Positions 10,721-19,225 of a stretch of DNA of 64,000 nt are shown piece after piece. Position numbers and translations under genes: made by a program. The notes beneath the pieces are model-generated. The model was not told the origin of the DNA and made no database searches. It was given only the letters and a program-made list of their open reading frames with translations. The DNA comes from Actinomycetes bacterium. GTDB lineage: Bacteria; Actinomycetota; Acidimicrobiia; Acidimicrobiales; RAAP-2. Positions within the stretch are counted from its first letter, which is position 1, and each line of letters begins with the position of its first letter. The DNA lies in the NCBI GenBank assembly GCA_021837305.1, contig JAKBGV010000003.1:1-64000 (forward strand), written 5' to 3'.

Positions 10721-10816
10721 AGTGACCTCCTTTGCTGGCCATGGTACGCCTGTGCGTGTCACCCCGGGTGACCTCGCCCTATCGTGATGGCAGCGACCGA
10801 ATGGTGGAGGCGGAAG

Positions 10817-11587
10817 ATGGACGCGATGAGTGAGGAACTGATGGGCGCGGGGCGGCTCGGCGAGCCGGGGACGTTGACGTGGTTGGGACACGCGACCGTG
10901 CTGATGGTCACGTCGACGGGGACGCGGGTGGTCTTTGACCCGTGGTTCGAGAACCCGAAGAGCCCGGTGTCGATGGACGGCGTCGGGTCGGTGGACGTGA
11001 TCGCGGTGACCCACGGTCACTTCGACCACATGGGCTCGGTCGTCCCCTTGGCGTTGGCCACGGGCGCCACAGTGGTGTGCGTGCCCGAGATGGCGGCCTA
11101 TTTCGCGACCCAGGGCCTGGCCAACGTCGTCGAGATGAACAAGGGCGGTACCGTGCGCGTCGCCGACATCGGTCTGACGATGGTCACCGCGGACCACTCC
11201 TGCGGCGTGGCGGCCGGCGACGGCCTCGCCAATATCTACGGCGGGAACCCGGTCGGATACATCGCCCACCTGCCCGAGGGCAGTGGCGGGCCCGTGTACG
11301 TCTCGGGAGACACCAACGTCTTCGGGGACATGGCGCTCATTCGCGAACTGTACGCGCCCGAGATCGCGCTGATGCCGATCGACGGCCACTACAACATGGG
11401 GCCGCGCGAGGCGGCGTACGCGGTGATGCTGCTCGGCGTCTCGAGGTTCACGCCGATCCACTTCGGAACGTTCCCTTTGCTGGCGGGCACACCCGAGGAG
11501 GTGGCACGGCACCTCGTGGACCGCGAGGCGACCGCGCGTGTCGTCTCAGTCGAGCCCGGCGGTTCGGTACCCCTCGCGCGTCAGTAG
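10817..11587 (+). CDS. Metallo-beta-lactamase-fold metal-dependent hydrolase (UPF0173/UlaG-like)
   Basis: A 256-residue cytosolic hydrolase. The metal-binding motif VTHGHFDHMGS (HxHxDH) is near residue 70, followed by a histidine at TADHSC, YVSGDTNVFGD with the metal-bridging aspartate near 170, and PIHFGTF near 220. This order is that of the UPF0173/UlaG-like group; the substrate is unknown. The ORF track starts at 10784, but GGAGG precedes the ATG at 10817, which I prefer. It is convergent with the membrane protein at 11589, with a 1-bp gap. Confidence 0.85.
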   Translation: MDAMSEELMGAGRLGEPGTLTWLGHATVLMVTSTGTRVVFDPWFENPKSPVSMDGVGSVDVIAVTHGHFDHMGSVVPLALATGATVVCVPEMAAYFATQGLANVVEMNKGGTVRVADIGLTMVTADHSCGVAAGDGLANIYGGNPVGYIAHLPEGSGGPVYVSGDTNVFGDMALIRELYAPEIALMPIDGHYNMGPREAAYAVMLLGVSRFTPIHFGTFPLLAGTPEEVARHLVDREATARVVSVEPGGSVPLARQ

Positions 11588-11588
11588 A

Positions 11589-12254
11589 TCAGCCGAAGAA
11601 GCTGGCGCGCCAGTTCGCGGCGTAGGGCAAGACGGCGAACGCAGCGATCACGCCGAGGGTCAACGCCGCGGCGAGCGCCCACTGACGTGACGACGCGCCG
11701 TTCACCTGGCGTCGCGTGTAGGGGATGAAGTCTCGCGGTGCGAATCGAGCGGTCTCGACGAGGTGTCCGAGGACGTGAATGGCCATCGCGGCGAACCACA
11801 GGACGAACGACGCCCGGTGAATGGTGAACAGTTGTGGGCGCCACGAGGTGGGCGCACCGACGACCAGCCCGACACCCGACGCGAGTAACACCACCGTGAG
11901 TACCACGATGACGGGGCCGAGAATCCGTAGGAGCGGTGCGGGTGGGCCTTTACGCCGATACTCGCGGTGGCCCATGTAGTACCGGACCATCCGCCATGAG
12001 GTCGACGCGATCTTGAGTAGCACCGGCGGGATCAGTAGGACCCCGATGACGATGTGCGGGGTGAGCAGCGAACCGATGCTGACGATCGTGAGGCCCTCGA
12101 GGAAGAGCAGTACGAGCAGGAGCGCGCCCAACGAACTCGTCAGGCGGGTGTTCCCTTCGACGCCGGGGCGACGTGATCGACCGCGCACGCCACGTTCGGG
12201 GGTCGTGCGCGAGCGCTCGCGGGGCCGTGCGTGAAGGGGAGTTCGTCGTGCCAT
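11589..12254 (-). CDS. Four-helix membrane protein resembling b-type cytochrome (DUF4405-like)
   Basis: A protein of about 221 residues with a basic, Arg-rich N-terminus (about 40 residues) and four predicted membrane helices. Histidines lie within or at the ends of helices: LLTPHIVIGV, then FTIHRASFVLWF and MAIHVLGHLVE. Paired helix histidines with about 11-residue spacing are the pattern of b-heme proteins such as DUF4405/cytochrome b561-like families, so heme binding is plausible but unproven. ATG at 12254 is chosen; the ORF track start at 12341 adds an unlikely extra segment. No partner gene adjacent suggests its electron donor. Confidence 0.6.
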   Translation of the reverse strand: MARRTPLHARPRERSRTTPERGVRGRSRRPGVEGNTRLTSSLGALLLVLLFLEGLTIVSIGSLLTPHIVIGVLLIPPVLLKIASTSWRMVRYYMGHREYRRKGPPAPLLRILGPVIVVLTVVLLASGVGLVVGAPTSWRPQLFTIHRASFVLWFAAMAIHVLGHLVETARFAPRDFIPYTRRQVNGASSRQWALAAALTLGVIAAFAVLPYAANWRASFFG

Positions 12255-12397
12255 GGTTGAGCGGTGCCTCGTGTCGTCGAGCATCGAAAACGTGCAACGC
12301 AACGCTACCAACGCCGTTGCTCGTGAACGACGCCACAACATAATGACTCGCTAAAAATCACTCGGCCCATCAGCTTTGTGCGGTGTGACCAGTCGGA

Positions 12398-12403
12398 TAA
12401 GGT
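12398..12403 (+). promoter_or_regulatory. -10 box (TAAGGT) for leaderless proline iminopeptidase mRNA
   Basis: TAAGGT ends 6 nt before the ATG at 12410, and TTGTGC lies 16-17 bp upstream as a possible -35. No Shine-Dalgarno is present in between. Confidence 0.6.
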
Positions 12404-12409
12404 CGCCAC

Positions 12410-13306
12410 ATGATCCTCGAGCCGTCACGCACTGGCACCGTCGACTTCGGTCCCTACGAGACCTGGTACCGGGTCACGGGCGACCTCGAGGGGGGACAGG
12501 TCCCGCTCGTAGTCCTGCACGGTGGACCTGGAGCGGCGCACAATTACCTCCTCGAGATTGCCGGCCTCGCCTCGACTGGACGGCCGGTGATCCACTACGA
12601 CCAGCTCGGCTGCGGCAACTCGACCCACCTCAGGGACCGAGGGGCCGAGTTCTGGACGGTCGAACTCTTCCTCGAGGAGTTAACGAACCTGCTGGACAAA
12701 CTCGACGTGGGACCCCACCACCTGCTCGGCCAGTCATGGGGCGGCATGCTCGGCGCCGAGTACGCCGTCACGCGACCCTCCGGGCTCCGGTCACTGGTGA
12801 TCAGCAATTCGCCGGCCTCGATGGACCTCTGGGTCACCGAGGCGAACCGGCTCCGTCAGGACCTCCCCAGCGACGTGCGCAATGCCCTTGATTACCACGA
12901 GGCGAACGGTACGACCGATGACCCGGCGTACCTCGCGGCGACCCAGGTGTTCTACGACCGCCACGTCTGTCGCGTGGTGCCCAACCCGCCCGAGGTCGTC
13001 GCCACCATGACCCAACTCAACGAGGACCCCACCGTCTATCACACGATGAACGGTCCGAACGAGTTCTACTGCATCGGCAGCTTGCGCACGTGGTCGATCA
13101 TCGAACGGCTGGGCTCGATCGTCGCACCGACTTTGCTGATCTCGGGCCGACACGATGAGGCGACCCCGGCGACGGTCCAGCCATTCTTCGACCGTGTCGC
13201 CGACGTGCGCTGGACGGTCTTTGAGGATTCCAGTCACATGCCATTCGTCGAGGAACCCGAGCGCTACCTCGACGTGGTGGGCGCCTTCCTCGCCGAGCAC
13301 GAGTAG
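12410..13306 (+). CDS. Proline iminopeptidase-type alpha/beta hydrolase
   Basis: Releases an N-terminal residue (classically proline) from peptides; cytosolic serine hydrolase of 298 residues. The oxyanion motif LHGGPGAAHNYL is near 37, the nucleophile elbow LGQSWGGMLG near 107, the aspartate in ISGRHDEATP near 245 and the histidine in SSHMPFVEEP near 273. These match the tricorn-interacting-factor F1/PepI subgroup. The gene is likely leaderless (TAAGGT-N6-ATG). The PfkB-type kinase begins 3 bp after its stop, so the two are probably co-transcribed, although a functional link is not obvious. Confidence 0.87.
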   Translation: MILEPSRTGTVDFGPYETWYRVTGDLEGGQVPLVVLHGGPGAAHNYLLEIAGLASTGRPVIHYDQLGCGNSTHLRDRGAEFWTVELFLEELTNLLDKLDVGPHHLLGQSWGGMLGAEYAVTRPSGLRSLVISNSPASMDLWVTEANRLRQDLPSDVRNALDYHEANGTTDDPAYLAATQVFYDRHVCRVVPNPPEVVATMTQLNEDPTVYHTMNGPNEFYCIGSLRTWSIIERLGSIVAPTLLISGRHDEATPATVQPFFDRVADVRWTVFEDSSHMPFVEEPERYLDVVGAFLAEHE

Positions 13307-13308
13307 TC

Positions 13309-14220
13309 GTGGGACTGCTCGTCCTCGACAGCGTGCTCGTCGACCTGACGTTGCGCGTGGCGGAGCTCCCCGAGCTCGGTGGCGACGTACGCAGCTCCTG
13401 GTCGTCGTTGTCCACCGGCGGCGGCTTCAACGTACTCGCGGCCGCGTCGCGGCAGGGTTTGGACGCCCGGTACGGTGGACGACTCGGACGCGGTCCCTTC
13501 GCCGAGCTCGCGCGGGCGAGCCTGGAGGCGGAGGGGATTGCCCACGGACCATTGGAGGGCGATGACGACCTCGGTGTCTGCGTCGTCGTCGTCGACGCGC
13601 ACGGCGAACGGACCTTCATCACGGCGCCCGGCGCCGAGCTCGGACTTCGTGCCCCGTCACTCGCCGAGATTGATCTCGGATCAGGCGACTATCTCTATCT
13701 CTCCGGGTACAACCTCGCCCACCCGGAACTCGCGGCGGTCATCGCGCCGTGGGTGGGCACGATTCCCGACGAGGTCGTCGTGGCCTTCGACCCGGGCGCC
13801 CGGTTCAGCGACGCGGAGCCGGCCGTGCTCGACGACGTGCTCGAACGCACCGATTGGCTGCTCGCGAGCGCGAGCGAGTGCCGCGCGCTCGCGGGTGAAG
13901 CGGGGCTCGAGGCGGCGACGCGTGAGCTGCTCGAGCGGGTGCGTGCGGGCGTGGTCGTCCACGACGGGCCGGCCGGCTGTCTCGTCGGCGCCGACGGTGA
14001 GGTCACTCGGGTCGCGGGCTACGACGTGACGATTGTCGACACCAACGGGGCCGGGGACGCGCACAACGGCGTCTTCCTCGCGGGGCTAGCGACCGGGCTC
14101 GCGCCACGTGACGCGGCGCGGCGCGCCAACGCGGCGGCCGCGATCGCGATCGAGTCGTTCGGTCCCGCACAGGCCCCCACCCGCGAACGGCTCGACGCCT
14201 GGCTCGAAGCGAGGTCCTGA
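13309..14220 (+). CDS. PfkB/ribokinase-family carbohydrate kinase
   Basis: ATP-dependent kinase for a sugar or nucleoside, 303 residues. The N-terminal glycine pair is seen in STGGGFNVLAAASRQG near 40, and the catalytic/anion-hole motif DTNGAGDAHNGVFLAGL lies near 245 with its catalytic aspartate. The overall pattern is ribokinase-like, but no feature defines the substrate. GTG start, 3 bp after the iminopeptidase stop codon. It is distinct from the second PfkB protein of this window at 35956. Confidence 0.82.
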   Translation: MGLLVLDSVLVDLTLRVAELPELGGDVRSSWSSLSTGGGFNVLAAASRQGLDARYGGRLGRGPFAELARASLEAEGIAHGPLEGDDDLGVCVVVVDAHGERTFITAPGAELGLRAPSLAEIDLGSGDYLYLSGYNLAHPELAAVIAPWVGTIPDEVVVAFDPGARFSDAEPAVLDDVLERTDWLLASASECRALAGEAGLEAATRELLERVRAGVVVHDGPAGCLVGADGEVTRVAGYDVTIVDTNGAGDAHNGVFLAGLATGLAPRDAARRANAAAAIAIESFGPAQAPTRERLDAWLEARS

Positions 14221-14285
14221 AACGTGACTGGCCGGGCACGAAGCAACGCGGGCGCCACGGCGCTCGATTCGATGACGGAGGTGTG

Positions 14286-14747
14286 ATGAAAGCGTTCCAG
14301 GACTACTACCCCGAGCACCTCGCCCACTGCTACGGCTGTGGGCGACTGAACGAGCACGGCTATCGACTGAAGACGGTGTGGGACGGTGACGAGAGCCTCA
14401 CGACCTTCACCCCCGCCGACTTCCACACCGCGATCCCCGGCTTCGTCTACGGCGGACTCTTGGCGTCGTTGATCGACTGTCACAGCACGGGTACGGCGGC
14501 CGCCGCCAAGTACCGCGACGAGGGTCGAGACATGGACTCGCTCCCGGCGTTACGCTTCGTCACCGGTTCGCTCTACGTTCGCTACGCGGCGGCGACCCCA
14601 CTCGGGCCGACGCTCCAGATCCGCGGCCGTGTGAGTGAGATCAAGGGCCGCAAGGTGACGATCGCCTCCACGCTGTGGGCGGGGGATGAGCCGACGGTGA
14701 CCGGCGAGGTCGTGGCCATCCAGATGCCCGACGACTTTGGCCAGTGA
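14286..14747 (+). CDS. PaaI-family hotdog-fold thioesterase
   Basis: A 153-residue hotdog thioesterase, probably hydrolysing an acyl-CoA. The N-terminal HCYGCGRLNEHG motif and the helix start GFVYGGLLASLIDCHSTGTA match the PaaI/YbgC-like 4HBT family with a cysteine-rich N-terminus. GGAGG lies a few bases before the adjacent GTG/ATG codons (14283 and 14286); ATG at 14286 is preferred. It is convergent with the TrmO-like gene; the 60-bp gap between them holds only a weak 5-bp inverted repeat (ACCAC/GTGGT). Confidence 0.85.
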   Translation: MKAFQDYYPEHLAHCYGCGRLNEHGYRLKTVWDGDESLTTFTPADFHTAIPGFVYGGLLASLIDCHSTGTAAAAKYRDEGRDMDSLPALRFVTGSLYVRYAAATPLGPTLQIRGRVSEIKGRKVTIASTLWAGDEPTVTGEVVAIQMPDDFGQ

Positions 14748-14808
14748 GTCGACCTCGAGACCGATAGGTCAAACCACTCGGTGGTGGTGACGCGGTGACG
14801 GGGCGGAA

Positions 14809-15267
14809 CTAGCGATAGGTCTCACCGAGCTCATCGCTCCACGACGGCGTCGAGAGTGTGCCGCGCGGGACGCTCCACTGGAACACCGGCTTGATGTCGA
14901 GTACGGGCGTGCCGTCGATGCCGTCGAGGCCACGCACGGTGAAGGACCGCTCAGCGAGGTTCTCGATCGGCAGGGTCGTCAACAGCAGCCGGTTCGGCCG
15001 GTCCTTGTTACGTTGGGCGAAGACGCCTACGTCGGGCCAGTCCGGGTTGCCCCGAGGACGCCGATGCCAGGGCGCCGGTGGCACGTCCTCAGCCCAGTCC
15101 GCGAAGAAGATGAGTTCGACGTGCGAGAACGCCTCGAGACCGCGCAACGCCTCGCTGGGGACGTCCGCCGCCAGTTCGACCGTGCTGAGCACGTCGTCCC
15201 AGTTGTCGTCGAGCGCTTCGCTCCGATCGTTGCGGATGTAGGCGATCGCCCGTACGGAGTAGTCCAT
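14809..15267 (-). CDS. TrmO/UPF0066-family tRNA methyltransferase-like protein
   Basis: A 152-residue protein of the YaeB/TrmO beta-barrel SAM methyltransferase family, which methylates N6-threonylcarbamoyladenosine-37 in some tRNAs. Family motifs: GLEAFSHVELIFFAD near 45, GVFAQRNKDRPNRL near 80 and VRGLDGIDGTPVLDIKP near 110. It lacks the C-terminal domain of E. coli TrmO, as many short homologues do. Its substrate may differ from E. coli. A TAGATT box sits exactly 6 nt before the ATG, indicating leaderless translation. Confidence 0.85.
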   Translation of the reverse strand: MDYSVRAIAYIRNDRSEALDDNWDDVLSTVELAADVPSEALRGLEAFSHVELIFFADWAEDVPPAPWHRRPRGNPDWPDVGVFAQRNKDRPNRLLLTTLPIENLAERSFTVRGLDGIDGTPVLDIKPVFQWSVPRGTLSTPSWSDELGETYR

Positions 15268-15273
15268 CGCCCC

Positions 15274-15279
15274 AATCTA
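15274..15279 (-). promoter_or_regulatory. -10 box (TAGATT) for leaderless trmO-like mRNA
   Basis: On the minus strand TAGATT is followed by 6 nt and the ATG at 15267, with no Shine-Dalgarno. Confidence 0.6.
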
Positions 15280-15338
15280 GCGAGCCATCCGGAGCGTCAA
15301 CGACGGCGAAGTAAGGTGATTGCCCGGAATGGGGAACG

Positions 15339-15935
15339 ATGGCTGAGCTGACCTTCACGTACGGCACGATGGCGGCTGGCAAGTCCACCCTCGCGCTACA
15401 GCTCTGCTGGCAACTGCGTCAGGGCCGCAGTGACGTCGCGCTGTGGACCTTCGGGGATCGCAGCGCGACGGGCATGGTGACTAGTCGGATCGGCATCGAG
15501 GCCGAGGCCGAGGCGGTGAACCCCGGCGCCGACCTGGGCGAGGCCGTTAAGAAACTGCTCGCGCGCAATGTGCGGATCCTCGTCATCGACGAGGTGCAGT
15601 TCGCCAGTGCCGAGCAGGTGGACGAGCTCGCGCGCCTAGTCGACGACCACGACGTTGACGTGCATGCCTTTGGCCTCTCGTCGGACTTCCTCTTGAACAT
15701 CTTCCCGGGTTCGGCGCGTCTCTTCGCGATCGCGGACTGGGCTCACGAACTACCACTCACGTCGTCGTGTTGGTGTGGTCGCCGGGGACGCTGCAACGCG
15801 CGGGTGGTCGGCGGTATGGTCGCGCGATCGGGCGACCAGTTCTACTACGGCGACGTGGCCTCGGGTGACGTGCACTACGAGGTGCTGTGTCGGACCCACT
15901 ACCGGCTGGGCCAGCTGGCGCCAGCGGCGAACTAG
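15339..15935 (+). CDS. tdk: Thymidine kinase (type II, TK1-like)
   Basis: Phosphorylates thymidine to dTMP in nucleotide salvage; cytosolic homotetramer in this family. The 198 residues show the P-loop YGTMAAGKSTLAL at the N-terminus, the Walker-B-like LVIDEVQFASAEQV near 86, and zinc ligands in SSCWCGRRGRCNARV and VLCRTHY. The lasso tyrosine region QFYYGDVASGDVHYE is present. The start ATG is preceded by GGGGA. Its TAG stop overlaps the stop of the convergent phosphofructokinase gene in a shared CTAG tetramer. Confidence 0.93.
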   Translation: MAELTFTYGTMAAGKSTLALQLCWQLRQGRSDVALWTFGDRSATGMVTSRIGIEAEAEAVNPGADLGEAVKKLLARNVRILVIDEVQFASAEQVDELARLVDDHDVDVHAFGLSSDFLLNIFPGSARLFAIADWAHELPLTSSCWCGRRGRCNARVVGGMVARSGDQFYYGDVASGDVHYEVLCRTHYRLGQLAPAAN

Positions 15936-16963
15936 AAGAAGGCCGCGCAGAGGTCGTAGAGATCGCGTGGCACGCGGCGTTGGCCCTCGGCCACGACGGT
16001 GAGTGGTTGGAGCTCGATACCCCCGCCACGAACGAGGGGAATTTTGCCGAAGTCACCTGCGACCACGGCCTCGTAGGCGGCCGCGCCGACGCGTGTCGCC
16101 CAGATACGGTCGTGCGCGGTCGGACTGCCACCGCGTTGGAGGTGACCGAGGACCGTGGTGCGGACTTCGAAGCCCCCGTGCTCGTCGATACGCGACGCGA
16201 CAAACTGACCGACCCCACGAGTGGCGAGGCGCACGCCGCGGACACCTTCGGTGGAGAGCTCGCCGAGTTCCGTGCCCCCGAGCGTGCGCAGGTTGACCCC
16301 TTCGGCTACCACCACGATGGAGAAGGCGTTGCCGGCGCTTCGCCGTTTGACGAGGTGCGCGACGATGTCGTCCATCGTCATCGGGAACTCGGGGATGACG
16401 ATCAGGTCGGCACCGCCGGCGAGGCCGCCGAGTGCCGCCACCCAGCCAGTCGCGCGTCCCATGGTCTCGACCACCATCACGCGGTGGTGCGAAGCCGCGG
16501 TCGTGTAGAGGCGGTCGAGGGACTCGGCCACGAGACTGATCGCCGTGTCAAAGCCAATGCAGTAGTCGGTGCCGAGCAGGTCATTGTCGAGTGTCTTGGG
16601 AACCCCGACGACCGGGGCGCCGCGGTCGGCCAGCCAATTGGAGATCCGCTGGGTGCCGTCGCCGCCGATGGCGACCAAGGCGTCGAGGTGCTCGCCGATG
16701 GTCGCAAGGACGGTGTCGCGACCCCCGGCGGGATTGTCCAAGTCGTAGCGCGCGGTGCCGAGGATGGTGCCGCCGAATCCGACGATGCCGCGGAAGTCAT
16801 CAACGCTGAGGCGGCGACCGGCGAAGGGCGTGGCGAGGCCGGACCAGCCGTTGGCGATGCCGATCACCTCGTGGCCGTCGCGTATCGCCATCAGCCCGAT
16901 CGCCCGGATCGCCGCATTCAGCCCCGGCGCGTCGCCACCGGCGGTCAGGACTCCAATGCGCAT
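15932..16963 (-). CDS. 6-phosphofructokinase, PfkA family
   Basis: Phosphorylates fructose-6-phosphate in glycolysis. The 343-residue protein shows GVLTAGGDAPGLNAAIR at the N-terminus, VAIGGDGTQRIS near 100, VPKTLDNDLLGTDY near 125, METMGRATGW-like VVETMGRATGWVA near 170 and LGHLQRGGSPTAHDR near 290. Glycine in GGDGT points to ATP as donor, while lysine in PKTLDND is typical of PPi-type and mixed-substrate branches, so donor choice should be tested. The ATG start has GAGGGG just upstream. It shares a stop-codon tetramer with the convergent tdk gene. Confidence 0.92.
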   Translation of the reverse strand: MRIGVLTAGGDAPGLNAAIRAIGLMAIRDGHEVIGIANGWSGLATPFAGRRLSVDDFRGIVGFGGTILGTARYDLDNPAGGRDTVLATIGEHLDALVAIGGDGTQRISNWLADRGAPVVGVPKTLDNDLLGTDYCIGFDTAISLVAESLDRLYTTAASHHRVMVVETMGRATGWVAALGGLAGGADLIVIPEFPMTMDDIVAHLVKRRSAGNAFSIVVVAEGVNLRTLGGTELGELSTEGVRGVRLATRGVGQFVASRIDEHGGFEVRTTVLGHLQRGGSPTAHDRIWATRVGAAAYEAVVAGDFGKIPLVRGGGIELQPLTVVAEGQRRVPRDLYDLCAAFF

Positions 16964-17049
16964 GTCCCCTCAATCGCTCGTCGTCCCCGTCACTTTAGGC
17001 GACCGGGCGACCCGGACCTGATGACATCGCTACCCAGAAATGGCCCCGG

Positions 17050-17093
17050 CATTACGTCTCGTTCACCTGGCGTTCACCTGCGTTGTTTACGCT
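17050..17093 (+). promoter_or_regulatory. PHO-box-like direct repeats upstream of pstB
   Basis: GTTCACCTGGC at 17061 and GTTCACCTGCG at 17072 are two 11-bp direct repeats in exact phase, flanked in the same 11-bp register by weaker units CATTACGTCTC (17050) and TTGTTTACGCT (17083). Direct GTTCACC repeats with 11-bp period are the established PhoP-binding pattern in Streptomyces. The site lies about 30-70 bp upstream of the pstB start, as expected for phosphate-starvation control. Confidence 0.8.
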
Positions 17094-17121
17094 CGTGGCA
17101 ACTCGTGAAGTGTGAGGGCAC

Positions 17122-17958
17122 ATGGAAGAAGTTGTCAGGCGTGACGTCGATACGAATCGGATCGCGTCAGTACTCACGGAGCTCGACCCCGATGCCAATC
17201 GGCCGGCGAACGTCATCGAGACTAACGGACTGAACCTGCACTTCGGGGCCAAGGCGATCCTCAACGGAGTTAACATGGCCTTTGCCCGCGGGACGATTAC
17301 CGCACTTATCGGACCCACCGGTTCGGGCAAGTCCACGTTCTTGCGCACGATCAATCGGATGAACGACCGGGTCTCGGGATTCCGTCACGAGGGTGATGTC
17401 CTGCTCGACGGACAGAGCATCTGGGCGCCGTCTCAGGACCTGCTCGCCATCCGGCGCCGTGTCGGCATGTTGTTCCAGCGGCCCAACCCGTTCCCGATGT
17501 CGATCAAGGACAACGTGGTGGCGGGCGTGAAGGCGCACGGCATCGCCAAGGGCAAGCAGCTCGACGTGGTCGCCGAGATCCGTCTACGCGAGGTCGGCCT
17601 GTGGGACGCGGTGAAGGACCGGCTCAACGAGTCGCCCTATCGTCTCTCGGGTGGTCAGCAGCAGTTGCTCTGCCTCGCCCGTGCACTTGCGGTGGGTCCC
17701 GAGGTCCTGTTGCTCGACGAGCCCACCTCTGCACTCGACCCGCTCTCGACGGAATCCGTCGAGAACTTGATGCGCACGCTGACCCCGGCGCTGACGTTGA
17801 TCGTGGTCACGCACAACCTCGGCCAGGCACGCCGGGTCTCGGACAACACCATGTTCTTCTATGAGGGTCGTCTGGTCGAGCACGGGCCGACGAGCCAGGT
17901 CTTCGACCACGCTCGTGATGCCGACACGGCGCGCTACGTGAACGGATTGATGGGTTAA
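17122..17958 (+). CDS. pstB: Phosphate ABC transporter ATP-binding protein PstB
   Basis: Cytosolic ATPase that drives high-affinity phosphate import. The 278 residues carry Walker A GPTGSGKST near 68, Q-loop FQRPNPFPMS near 118 (PNPFP is typical of PstB), signature LSGGQQQ near 175, Walker B VLLLDEPTSALDP near 195 and switch histidine VVTHNL. An N-terminal extension of about 30 residues precedes the ATPase core. Unusually, pstB comes first here, before pstS-pstC-pstA. GTGAGGG precedes the ATG. PHO-box-like repeats upstream indicate phosphate control. Confidence 0.95.
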   Translation: MEEVVRRDVDTNRIASVLTELDPDANRPANVIETNGLNLHFGAKAILNGVNMAFARGTITALIGPTGSGKSTFLRTINRMNDRVSGFRHEGDVLLDGQSIWAPSQDLLAIRRRVGMLFQRPNPFPMSIKDNVVAGVKAHGIAKGKQLDVVAEIRLREVGLWDAVKDRLNESPYRLSGGQQQLLCLARALAVGPEVLLLDEPTSALDPLSTESVENLMRTLTPALTLIVVTHNLGQARRVSDNTMFFYEGRLVEHGPTSQVFDHARDADTARYVNGLMG

Positions 17959-17994
17959 TCCCAACGTTTCGAAATTACGTAGAAATCAGTTTGC

Positions 17995-18027
17995 TCTCAC
18001 TGGCGAGACACGAACCGTTCACTTGCG
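17995..18027 (+). promoter_or_regulatory. Possible second, weaker PHO box upstream of pstS
   Basis: GTTCACTTGCG at 18017 matches the strong units in front of pstB in 9 of 11 positions. Preceding 11-bp units (TCTCACTGGCG, AGACACGAACC) are degenerate. It lies about 40 bp before the pstS start and could give pstS its own phosphate-regulated promoter. Confidence 0.5.
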
Positions 18028-18066
18028 CTGCGTACCGTGACTGCATCGCCTACTAGGAGGAATGTT

Positions 18067-19200
18067 GTGAAGTTGACTATTCGTACGAGCGTTCGGCTGG
18101 CGTCGACGTTCGCGATCGCGGGGTCGATCGCCGTGGCGGGCCTGACGAGCGTCGCGTCCGCCGGAACCAAGCACAAGGCCAAGGCCAAGCCGGTCACCAT
18201 GTTCACGGTGGAGAAGCCGAAGCCGGCGAACCTCTCCGAGACCGGGAGCACCCTGCTCTACCCACTCTGGAACCTCTGGGCCCCGGACTACCAGGCGGCC
18301 TACCCCAAGGTGACCATCAGCACCGCCGGAACTGGTTCGGGAACGGGCATCGCCGACGCGGCGAGCGGCACCGTGAACATCGGCTCGTCTGACGCCTACC
18401 TGTCGCCGACGACCCTCGCGAGCTCGCCCACGCTGCTGAACATCCCCCTCGCGATCTCCTACCAGGTGATCATGTACAACATCCCTGGTGTCACCGCGCA
18501 CCTCAAGCTGAACGGCAACGTGCTGGCCAAGATCTACCTGGGCAAGATCACCAACTGGAACGACCCGGCAATCACGTCGCTCAACCCCGGTGTGAATATC
18601 CCGTCATTGGGAATCGTGGCCCTGCACCGTTCCGACGGCAGCGGTGACACGTTCTTGTTCTCGCAGTACCTGGCACGCCAGGACGGGCACGACTGGGGTT
18701 CGACCAACTACGGTACGACGGTCACCTGGCCCGCGATCAAGAACTCGTTGGCCGAGCAGGGCAACGGTGGCATGGTCTCGGGTTGCTCGTCGACCCCGGG
18801 CTGCGTCGCCTACATCGGCGTGAGCTTCCTCACCCAGGGTCTCGGTGACGGCCTCGGCTACGCCCAGCTGAAGAACGGCGTGGGTCAGTACATGATGCCC
18901 ACTGCGAAGGCGGTCGCGACCGAGGCTACGGGGTACACGCGGATCACGCCGAGTAACGGCACGATCTCGATGATCAACGGCCACGTGAAGAACGGTTACC
19001 CGATCATCAACTACGAGTACGCCATCGTGAACAAGAAGCAGTCGAGCCCGGCGACGGCCCAGTCCGTTCGTTCGCTGCTCGAGTGGGCGATTAGCCCGAA
19101 GTTCGGTAACAGCAACCAGTACCTGAGCCAGGTCCGCTTCCTTGCGTTGCCCACTCGCGTGGCCGAGCAGTCCTTCAAGCAGATCCACAAGATCCGGTAG
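18067..19200 (+). CDS. pstS: Phosphate-binding protein PstS
   Basis: Extracellular phosphate receptor for the Pst transporter, 377 residues. A signal peptide is clear: basic start [13 protein letters not shown], hydrophobic core [11 protein letters not shown], and ASA cleavage site; there is no lipobox cysteine, so it may be released or held by other means. Phosphate-site motifs: [12 protein letters not shown] near 46, [16 protein letters not shown] near 78, and [18 protein letters not shown] near 180. AGGAGG sits 6 nt before GTG at 18067, so I reject the upstream GTG at 18037 used by the ORF track. Confidence 0.95.
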   Translation: MKLTIRTSVRLASTFAIAGSIAVAGLTSVASAGTKHKAKAKPVTMFTVEKPKPANLSETGSTLLYPLWNLWAPDYQAAYPKVTISTAGTGSGTGIADAASGTVNIGSSDAYLSPTTLASSPTLLNIPLAISYQVIMYNIPGVTAHLKLNGNVLAKIYLGKITNWNDPAITSLNPGVNIPSLGIVALHRSDGSGDTFLFSQYLARQDGHDWGSTNYGTTVTWPAIKNSLAEQGNGGMVSGCSSTPGCVAYIGVSFLTQGLGDGLGYAQLKNGVGQYMMPTAKAVATEATGYTRITPSNGTISMINGHVKNGYPIINYEYAIVNKKQSSPATAQSVRSLLEWAISPKFGNSNQYLSQVRFLALPTRVAEQSFKQIHKIR

Positions 19201-19225
19201 TTGGCGCAGGGTTGAGAGGAGCGTT

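Noticed and set aside
10397-11512. 371-aa version of the YbjQ gene
   Set aside because: The extra N-terminus is antisense to the metallo-hydrolase gene; the true start has a near-perfect AAAGGAGG site.
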